This document shows, piece by piece, positions 56,001-64,000 of a DNA stretch of 64,000 nt; the first letter of the stretch is position 1; every line of letters begins with the position of its first letter. A program made the translations under genes and the position numbers. Source of the DNA: Aegilops tauschii subsp. strangulata (Eukaryota; Streptophyta; Magnoliopsida; Poales; Poaceae); the NCBI RefSeq assembly GCF_002575655.3, contig NC_053040.3:463560780-463624779 (forward strand), in the 5' to 3' direction. The notes below the pieces were generated by a model. The model had not been told where the DNA came from, made no database searches, and saw only the letters and a list, made by a program, of their open reading frames with translations.

Positions 56001-56699
56001 AAGGTATATGATCCGAAACTGGTCTCCCTAGTGGTTTAACCATGGTCTTGGGGAAGGAAGTGGTCCAATTGGAGCTAGTAAAGAACCAATGTAGTTGCTC
56101 TAAGAGGGGGTCGGTTTGCATATTGCTCCACGTGAACGATCAACCTTTAATAGGTAATTCAATGAGGGCTTGTGAACGAATGAAATCATTAAAGGTTATC
56201 ATGTCATTAAGATTACCACCTGGTTTATTGCGGTTGTCGGGGCTTCTGATGAAATTAAAGTCGCCGACTAACAACCAATCTTCATTATCAGGGATGTTTA
56301 ATTGGACAAGCCATTGAATGAATGCAAGTCTCTGGTCCCCCTGGCAAGGTCCATAGACATTCACAAGAGTCCAACGGTGAGCGGGTTGCATTGACTTGAA
56401 ATTAATGACCTGAGCGAAATCATCAGAAGAAACAATATCTGCATGAAAAATGGAGCTGTTCCAGATTGTAACGAGACCACCAGAGGCTCCCGGGAGGGGA
56501 CAAAAGCAAATTTATCATAGCGTCGTGGACAGCAGGATTTAATGAACACATTATCAAAAGAGGCCATTTTAGGTTCCTGCAAGCAAATCACAGCACAACC
56601 ACTAGATTTTATGGCGTTGGTCAGGGGTAGCTGCCTGGCATCGGAGTTCAAACCCCGGATGTTCCAGCAAAGAACGTTCCAATTAACTGACAGAACCAT
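53005..56699 (-). pseudogene. LINE ORF2: endonuclease, reverse transcriptase, zf-RVT
   Basis: Starts with MVLSVNWNVLCWNIRGLNSD at 56699. The apurinic-like endonuclease has CLQEPK, VNVYGPC, WLLVGDFNFIRSPDNRNKPG and SDHIPCV in three pieces; a frameshift near 56380 and a stop at 56140-56142 interrupt it. The RT part has LIPKNNAPSSVNDYRPITLL, LLKLDFAKAFDTIDH, GVRQGDPFSPLVFVLA and the catalytic VIQYADDTI (YADD), with a frameshift near 55250. The zf-RVT domain with CPLCESN and a following H/C block lies at about 53420-53560, and a further frameshift near 53320 precedes the C-terminus at 53005. At least four lesions, so inactive. Confidence 0.88.
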
Positions 56700-56730
56700 A
56701 ATAAAAGGTAGCGAGAGTAGAAATAAAAGG

Positions 56731-59700
56731 CTAGGCAGAGGCCGAAGATGGCCCCGCCTCCTTATCAGAAAGGAGAGCTTCCTCCGAGAGCTCCGTAGCC
56801 GGGATGGCACAAAGGGTTGTACCAATATGCTGAATCACCTGGATTAGGGTAGGCGGTGGTGGCGCAGTAGCTGTTATGGCTTCATTGTTGTCGGAGATCG
56901 TAACAGAGGAGGCAGAAGGCACAGTCCTTGGCTTGACCTTGGATTTTTTGGTTGGCGTGTCCGCAACAGAAGGCACTTTGAAACCATCATATTTGTTAGA
57001 GCGAGTACTCCTGCACAGAACAATGGAACAATCTGGAGCCACAGTCTTTCCACGACGCCCAACCGAAGCAGAACCAGATGGAACAGACAAATCCTCTGTT
57101 TGTGTCAGAGCAAGGACGGCCGGATCATCAGCAGATGGCACTGAAGAGCCCAAACTGACACTAGAGCTGGATGAGTTCTCAAGCACAAGTCCTAAGCCCA
57201 CAGATTCAGAAGTTGGAGCCACAGGGACAATTCTTGAAGCCATGTCCAGCAGGGGCAAACTAGTATCAGCAGTTTCCTGAGCCGGAAGCATCCAAGCCGA
57301 CAGATCAGGCATCAGGTTTGTGCAAGAGACCGAGGAGGCAAGGTGAGTGGACATGGAAGCTTGGGAAACCACAAAAGAGCCACTATCTTTAGAAAGAACC
57401 ACTCTGATGTCAATGCTGTTGTTTCTAAAACCAAGCCCAGTGCTCCAAGGGCCATAACTAGCAATGATTGGCATTATAGCGGCCGTGAGGAAAGTGTTAA
57501 TTCTGACAAAAGGAATTCCAGGATTCAGCAGCATGGAGGAGATAGTATCTCCGTGGGACATCATCTCAATATGCAAGCCTGTCGAGGAGAGGGAGAGATC
57601 AATTGTCAGAGAGTTGACACGGGTTGGTGCAGCAACAACATTGGAGATATCTTCAGCAGACAAAGCAGGTTCAATCAGAGAGCTTTCTCCAGGTATCATA
57701 ACAGGGGCAATAGCAGAGCTAGTTCCAGTAACCATGGAGTGAAGAACATTTGCTGGCACAAGAACAAAGCTGTCAGACAGAGTGGCACTGGAGTCGGAGC
57801 TAGTATAGGCAGAAATAGAGTCATTCCAAGCCATTCTAGGGCTATCATGAAGATTGTTGGCAGGCAGCACACCATCTTGCACCTGTAATCCTTCTGCAGC
57901 AAGCCATTCCTGAAAGTTGTACAAAACCGGTGGAGCTTGAGGAGGAGAAGGAGGCCATTCCCCCCAGTTAACCTGAAAGTGCACATCATTGGCCTGAACA
58001 TCCTGTTGCCCACCTTGCTGCTACACATCATTAGCAGCAGCGTTCTGTGCCATCCAGTTATGCAGTTGGGCTTGATAAAGCTGTTCGGCAGTGAGTCCCT
58101 GCCCATACAGGGGGTGTGGGATACCATCCTCCGGTGGTGGATCCTCGCCAGCCGGCGGGACCTCAGGCAGGTGGGCATTCCAGTCGCTGCTTCTTAACAT
58201 TGTGACACAAACAGTCCAGCTATGCTTCTCTCCTCCCATCTGACGCATAACAAAGCTCTTTGGCACCAAACGCAAGCTAATCACACGACACTTGATCAGC
58301 ACAATCTTTCTGTCCGCTCTCGGGCTATGCCAAGTAATCAACTCCCCAAACTTATCAACAGATTTATGAATATAGTGAGAGGTCTGATAATCATGGGGAA
58401 AACCAACATATAGAATCCAAATCTGAGGCCCATAGCTAGTCATGCGCATGTTAATAGCAGCATCATGAGGGACAAAAGACACTATTGTGTTCATATTTTC
58501 ATCATCCTCATCAAGCTCAAAGGTTGTGCCCACAACAGCATCTCTAACCACAGAATCCACAGACCCAAAAATGCCAATGCCAATCGGATAATCAACTACC
58601 TCAGTTGGGAAGAAGTTGGATTCGTGAAGCAGGCCCTCAATGGTATGGCGCAGATCTGCCTTGCGGTGGAACGGGACGAACCTGTTAACCTCAGCAATGG
58701 CAAGGAAGTCATGCCGCAGCGGCGGGTTGGGGCCGATCACCATGTCATCGCGCACCTTCCGATCAGCGGGGCCGAGCTCAATGGTCATACCCTGTGGGAG
58801 GTAAGGGACGACATTGACCGGATAGTTTGCCATTGGAGCAGAGGGAGAAGCTTGGTGCGAGACAGGGGAGGGGCGGGCTGGGAGGTGGAATGCGTATCGG
58901 CAGCGGTCTTGGGAACCCAAACTCCCCCCTTTTTCCTTCGGTTGGCTGGACAGGAGGTGGCAACATGCGCAGGGTTGCCACACGATGAACATCTAACGGT
59001 CCCGCTTGGTCTCCCAGTGTTCATGGCAAGTTTGGTCAGATAATTAAACGGTGACTGATTGATTGGATTGCTAGTAGGACTTGCCAATACTGACTCAACA
59101 TTAAAGTTATTGCCATCCCCAAGATGATAAGGATCAGCATTAGCCGGAGATAAATCAGAATCCTTATTTTCCTGTCCAGGCAGGGGATTTTTGCCAAGTG
59201 GAGAATCAGTGTGGCGATTTCTTGAAGTCTTGGGCTTCCATATGAAACAAGGGGCAGAACCACAGGCCCAAGATGTGTGGCCCAATCTACCACAAGAAGA
59301 GCACTTAAAGTAAGCCGGGCAATCAAAAAAATAGTGGTGAGAAGAACCACAAGTGACACAGGCCCGAACAGCAGAATGTTTAGTGGGCTCATTAGGTATG
59401 TTGGGCTCAATGGCCGTGACCAGAACTGAACAGGATTGTGACCCAGTGGCTAAATCAGAGTTAAGAGCCTCATCCGAAGGGCAGTTACTGGCTAGGTGGC
59501 CCGACATATCACAATTAGAACATTTATTGATTCTCTTGTAAATGTAGTCCCGTGGCGGAATGTGTTTAAGGCCCAAATGGTAGCAATATGCTGAGGTGTG
59601 TAGCCAAAGCGCAGATGATCCAGAATATAAAGGATAATGAAAGTGGGAATTGAATTCCAGTAGGCTAGCTTAAAGCTATTCCCAACAAAACGCCGATAAC

Positions 59701-60455
59701 CCCGATCGTTGGTGGACCAATTGAGAGAAAAACTGCCAATTCAAATATTCTTTATGAGCATTGATGATGATCATTAAATCCTTGATAGCCAATTTGTCCC
59801 TCATTAAATACGAAATTGCCAATTTTGAGGCCCGGTAATTCTTCATTGCATTGAATATGATTAATAGAGTTACCAAAATTGTCCAGAACCTGCGGGGTGT
59901 CAGCACCGGTCGCCGGAGTAAGGATCTCCAGTGAGCAACCATTACGGAGAGGCGCAGAGCTCTGCCCTTGGTCATCCGCTAAAAATAATCCCTTGGAACT
60001 GATGGCCATAGAAGAACATGGCGCAACCGCAACAATTCTTTCATCAACATGCCAACACTCATCATCAGCAGAGTAGTCATGGACATGAGGCCGGAAAAGT
60101 TGAAAATGACATACAAAGTCGGGCCAAATTCTGTCCTTGAGATGATAGATGAAGTGACCAACCTTGTTAGAGGCCAGAGAAAACCGAAATCTTCGATCAC
60201 CCAGACGAAAGACCTTGAAACCAGAGGCTAGGCCACCAATACAGCATTGAAGAGCAATGCCCACAGATTCCTCCGACAAGGTGAAGGAAGCAGAGAAAAA
60301 GTAGACGACCAAGAAGAATTCCTTGGATCGCACCGACGGAGAGAAATGCACCGTGGTGCCAAAACGACGACGCACCTGTGCCGCGACCTTAAGGCCCAGG
60401 TTGAAATCCCAGTGTAGAAGACCCTCCATGAGACGGATAGATCAGAGAACGCCAT
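56731..60455 (-). pseudogene. LINE ORF1 with three CCHC zinc knuckles
   Basis: Four - frames make up ORF1. The N-terminal part (59752-60429) has a FRLGDRRFRFSLASNKVGHF block and starts with MEGLLHWDFNLGLKVAA. The next frame (58785-59576) carries three zinc-finger-like knuckles: CSNCDMSGHLASNC, CSSCGRLGHTSWAC and CSSCGNPAHVATSC. The third (58021-58992) contains VPYLPQGMTIELGPADRKVR and a DUF4283-like domain, and ends in an in-frame TAG at 58021-58023. The fourth (56731-57984) continues in the same frame, Ser/Thr-rich with a basic patch, to the stop. A frameshift near 58850 and another between the first two frames (about 59600-59750) are needed to join them. Confidence 0.78.
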
Positions 60456-60510
60456 TGGAGCCTAGGTGGAGGTGGAGGTGGAGGTGAACGCCATTGAGAT
60501 GTTCCAGGAG

Positions 60511-61059
60511 TTGAAGTTAATATTTCAGGCAAATGCCCGGATTGAGAGATATGAAGTCTCCAATAAGTTCTATAGCTGCAAGATGGAGGAGAATAGTTCT
60601 GTCAGTGAACATAGACTCAGAATGTCTGGGTACCACAACCACTTGACTCAACTGGGAGTTAATTTTTCCTGATGATAGTGTCATTGACAGAGTTCTTCAA
60701 TCACTGCCACCAAGCTACAAAAGCTTCATGATGAACTATAATATGCAAGGGATGGATAAGACAATTCCCGAGCTCTTCGCGATGCTAAAAGCTGCGGAGG
60801 TAGATATCAAGAAGGAGCATCAAGTGTTGATGGTTAACAAGACCACTAGTTTTAAGAAAAAGGGTAAGGGAACAAGGGGAACTTCAAGAAGAACGGCAAG
60901 CAAGTTGCTGCTCAAGTGAAGAAGCCCAAGTCTGGACCTAAGCCTGAGACTGAGTGCTTCTACTGCAAATGGACTGGTCACTGGAAGCGGAACTGCCCCA
61001 AGTATTTGGCAGATAAGAAGGATGGCAAAGTGAAAGGTATATTTGATATACATGTTATT
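60511..61059 (+). pseudogene. Copia gag, 3' part with zinc knuckle
   Basis: Continues gag after the LINE: ARIERYEVSNKFYSCKMEEN, then SEHRLRMSGYHNHLTQLGV and, in another frame, SVIDRVLQSLPPSYKSFMMN and a CCHC knuckle C-F-Y-C-K-W-T-G-H-W-K-R-N-C (about 60957-61000). Several frameshifts make it non-functional. Interrupted at 61060 by an inverted Copia LTR. Confidence 0.8.
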
Positions 61060-62803
61060 TGTTGGGGAACGTAGTAATTTCCAAAAATTCCTATGCACAC
61101 GCAAGATCATGGTGATGCATAGCAACGAGAGGGGAGAGTGTTGTCCACGTACCCTCGTAGATCGTAAGCGGAAGCGTTATGACAACGCGGTTGATGTAGT
61201 CGTACGTCTTCACGATCGACCGATCCTAGCACCGAAAATACGGCACCTCCGTGATCTGCACACGTTCGGCTCGGTGACGTCCCACGAACTCACGATCCAC
61301 CAGAGTGTCGAGGGAGAGCTTCTCAGCACGACGGCGTGATGATGGTGATGATGAAGCTACCGGCGCAGGGCTTCGCCTAAGCACTGCAACGATATGACCG
61401 AGGTGGATTATGATGGAGGGGGGCACCGCACACGGCTAAGAGATCAATAATCAACTTGTGTGTCTATGGGGTGCCCCCTGGCCACGTATATAAAGGATGG
61501 AGGGAGGAGGAGGCCGGCCCTCATAGGGCGCGCCCAAGTGTGGAGTCCTACTAGGACTCCCTAGTCCTTATTAGGACTCCCTAGTCCTAGTAGGATTCCA
61601 CCTCCCACATGGAATAGGAAAAAGGGAAGGGAGAAGGAGAAGGAAGGAAGGGGGCGCCCCTTTTCCCTAGTCCAATTCGGACCAGTCCATGGGGAAGGGG
61701 CGCGGCCACTCTTGAGGCCTTTCTCTCCTTTCCCGTATGGGCCATTAAGGCCCAATACGAATTCCCGTAACTCTCTGGTACTCCGAAAAATACCCGAATC
61801 ACTCGGAACCTTTCCGATGTCCAAATATAGCCTTCCAATATATCGATCTTTACGTTTCGACCATTTCGAGACTCCTCGTCATGTCCCCGATCTCATCCGG
61901 GACTCCGAACAAACTTCGGTCATCAAATCACATAACTCATAATACAAATCGTCACAGAACGTTAAGCGTGCGGACCCTACGGGTTCGAGAACTATGTAGA
62001 CATGAACGAGACTCATCTCCGGTCAATAACCAATAGCGGGACCTGGATGCTCATATTGGTTCCTACATATTCTACGAAGATCTTTATCGGTCAAACCGCA
62101 TAACAACATACGTTGTTCCCTTTGTCATCGGTATGTACTTGCCCGAGATTTGATCATCGGTATCTCAATACCTAGTTCAATATCGTTACCGGCAAGTCTC
62201 TTTACTCGTTCCATAATGCATCATCCCGCAACTAACTCATTAGTCACAATGCTTGCAAGGCTTATAGTGATGTGCATTACCGAGAGGGCCCAGAGATACC
62301 TCTCCGATACACGGAGTGACAAATCCTAATCTCGATCTATGCCAACTCAACAAACACCATCGGAGACACCTGTAGAGCATCTTTATAATCACCCAGTTAC
62401 GTTGTGACGTTTGATAGCACACAAAGTGTTCCTCCGATATTCGGGAGTTGCATAATCTCATAGTCTGAGGAACATGTATAAGTCATGAAGAAAGCAGTAG
62501 CAATGAAACTGTAACGATCATAATGCTAAGCTAACGAATGGGTCTTGTCCATCACATCATTCTCCTAATGATGTGATCCCGTTCATCAAATGACAACACA
62601 TGTCTATGGTTAGGAAACATAACCATCTTTGATAAACGAGCTAGTCAAGTAGAGGCATACTAGGGACACTTTGTTTTGTCTATGTATTCACACATGTACT
62701 AAGTTTCCGGTTAATACAATTCTAGCATGAATAATAAACATTTATCATGAAATAATGAAATAAATAATAACTTTATTATTGCCTCTAGGGCATATTTCCT
62801 TCA
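61060..62803 (-). mobile_element. Copia 3' LTR, inverted
   Basis: On + it starts TGTTGGGGAACGTAGTAA and ends GCATATTTCCTTCA, i.e. a 1744-bp LTR in - orientation, close to the LTR at 49700-51416 in reverse. A polypurine tract on - (CAAGTGGGAGAC, 62804-62815) lies directly upstream in its orientation, so this is the 3' LTR. TTATT at 61055-61059 should be half of its target duplication. Confidence 0.9.
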
Positions 62804-63231
62804 GTCTCCCACTTGCACTAGAGTCAATAATCTAGTTCACATCGCCATGTGATTTAACACCAATAGTTCACATCACCATGTGATTAACACCCATAGTTCA
62901 CATCGCCATGTGACCAATACTCAAAGGGTTTACTAGAGTCAGTAATCTTAGTTCACATCGCCATGTGATTAACACCCAAAGAGTACTAAGGTGTGATCAT
63001 GTTTTGCTTGTGAGAAAAGTTTAGTCAACGGGTCTGCCATATTCAGATCCGTATGTATTTTGCAAATTTCTATGTCAACAATGCTCTGCACGGAGCTACT
63101 CTAGCTAATTGCTCCCACTTTCAATATGTATCCAGATTGAGACTTAGAGTCATCTGGATCAGTGTCAAAACTTGCATCGACGTAACCCTTGACGACGAAC
63201 CTTTTGTCACCTCCATAATCGAGAAACATAT
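62804..63231 (-). pseudogene. Copia 3' internal region with RNase H end
   Basis: From the LTR outward: polypurine tract, a region with four or five copies of TTCACATCGCCATGTGA(TT) spaced about 30-60 bp (62835-62970), then the end of pol. The - strand reads YGGDKRFVVKGYVDASFDTD and DDSKSQSGYILKVGA, the Copia RNase H block with catalytic Asp in DASFDTD. The rest of pol is cut off by the Gypsy insertion at 63232. Confidence 0.8.
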
Positions 63232-63702
63232 TGAGGGAGTCCTGGATTAGGGGGTCCTCGGACAGCCGGACTATATACTTTAGCCGGACTGTTGGACCAT
63301 GAAGATACAAGATTGAAGACTTCGTCCCGTGTCCGGATGGGACTCTCCTTGGCGTGGAAGGCAAGCTTGGCAAATACGGATATGTAAATCTCATCCCTTG
63401 TAACCGTCTCTGTGTAACCCTAGCCCCCTCCGGTGTCTATATAAACCGGAGGGTTTAGTCCGTAGGACAATAACAATCATACCATAGGCTAGCTTCTAGG
63501 GTTTAGCCTCTACGATCTCGTGGTAGATCAACTCTTGTAATACTCATATCATCAAGATCAATCAAGCAGGTAGTAGGGTATTACCTCCATCGAGAGGGCC
63601 CGAACCTTGGTAAACATCGTGTCCCCCGCCTCCTGTTACCATCCGCCTTAGACGCACAGTTCGGGACCCCCTACCCGAGATCCGCCGGTTTTGACACCGA
63701 CG
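63232..63702 (+). mobile_element. Gypsy 5' LTR (TGAGGGAGTCCTGG family), second copy
   Basis: Starts TGAGGGAGTCCTGGATTAG and ends TTTTGACACCGACG, 471 bp, the same length as the LTR at 11480-11950 and aligning along its whole length; the terminal CA seems mutated to CG. The promoter block GGTGTCTATATAAACCGG is at about 63432-63449. Inserted in the inverted Copia. Confidence 0.9.
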
Positions 63703-64000
63703 TTGGTGCTTTCATTGAGAGTTCCACTGTGTCGTCACCACAATGTTTGATGGCCCCTTCGATCATCGGCAACGATGCAATCCAGGGTGAGGTTTTCCTC
63801 CCCGGACAGATCTTCGTATTCGGCAGCTTCGCACTGCGGGCCAACTCGCTTGGCCATCTGGAGCAAATCGAAAGCTACGCCCCTGGCCATCAGGTCAGGT
63901 TTGGAAGTTTGAACTATACTGCCGACATCCGCGGAGACTTGATCTTTGACGGATTCGAGCCCATGTCAGGTGCGCCGCACAGTCACGACAGGCATGACTT
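63703..64000 (+). mobile_element. Gypsy leader, continues beyond window
   Basis: After the LTR comes TTGGTGCTTTCATTGAGAG, where the primer-binding site should be, and an untranslated leader that runs off the window. No gag start has been reached. Confidence 0.75.

Larger units (their letters stand above)
52958..60494 (-). mobile_element. Nearly full-length LINE (L1-like), inserted in Copia gag
   Basis: A 7.5-kb element on - with ORF1 and ORF2, a 3' UTR and a short A-tail (T-run 52958-52966 on +). It is flanked by an 18-bp direct repeat TGAGATGTTCCAGGAGTT at 52942-52959 and 60495-60512, a target-site duplication in Copia gag. The 5' end at 60494 falls close to the first ORF1 Met, so little or no 5' UTR remains. 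Both ORFs have several stops and frameshifts. Confidence 0.92.
51417..61059 (+). mobile_element. Copia internal region, gag only, split by a LINE
   Basis: Contains the primer-binding site (51418-51430), an untranslated leader to 52649 and gag in two parts (52650-52959 and 60511-61059), separated by the LINE at 52958-60494. At 61060 it is cut by an inverted Copia LTR; the rest of pol lies outside the window or was lost. Confidence 0.8.

Noticed and set aside
62816..63000. CRISPR-like regular repeats
   Set aside because: The repeated word is near-palindromic and regularly spaced but lies in a plant Copia retrotransposon next to its LTR; there are no cas genes and spacers are themselves similar.

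Overview
The window looks like nuclear DNA of a Triticeae grass (wheat, Aegilops or barley type). The evidence is direct: most of the sequence is nested LTR retrotransposons with Triticeae-type ends (Angela/WIS/BARE-like Copia LTRs of about 1.7 kb, Gypsy LTRs starting TGATACGTCTCC and TGAGGGAGTCC), plus Stowaway MITEs and several LINEs. The genes are plant genes with GT-AG introns and GC-rich monocot first exons. There is no bacterial, organellar or viral genome organisation. Family names for transposons are from memory and could not be checked against a library.

Layout. 1-12564 is a nested retrotransposon block: a truncated Copia LTR, the 3' end of a Gypsy element, and a 5'-truncated non-autonomous Gypsy (gag/protease remnants on + and an antisense accessory gene on -) that is split by a solo Copia LTR with a 5-bp target duplication. 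12565-47700 is a gene island with seven gene models or remnants: a single-exon MAPR/cytochrome-b5-like haem/steroid-binding protein (15106-15414 +); a LINE RT pseudogene (18711-21358 -); two PGG-domain membrane protein paralogues (22367-23947 - and 26382-27593 -); a six-exon plant-specific conserved protein (32634-35568 +); a three-exon coiled-coil protein (36408-39908 -), convergent with the previous one; and a four-exon RING-H2 protein with 21-residue internal repeats (44215-47366 -). The intergenic space holds MITEs, solo LTRs, short LINE copies and a PIF/Harbinger transposase pseudogene. 47700-49699 is repeat-rich and ends in a ~140-bp tandem satellite. 49700-64000 is a second nest: a Copia element whose gag is interrupted by a nearly full-length 7.5-kb LINE (18-bp target duplication), then by the 3' end of an inverted Copia of the same group, which is itself cut by the 5' LTR and leader of a second copy of the TGAGGGAGTCC Gypsy family seen at 11480-11950.

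The intron-containing genes were assembled here by reading splice sites. For each of the three multi-exon models the exon phases add up exactly (488, 219 and 503 aa) and the reading frame stays open, which is strong internal support, but transcript evidence was not available. The genes do not form an obvious pathway or cluster apart from the two PGG paralogues.

The most unusual structures are a five-copy tandem reiteration of an exon-1/splice-donor cassette inside intron 1 of the 32634-35568 gene, one copy of which could be spliced as a frame-preserving mini-exon, and a set of 16-23 bp poly(A)-ended inserts flanked by 11-17 bp direct repeats that look like extremely 5'-truncated LINE insertions. 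No convincing undescribed multi-gene system was found.
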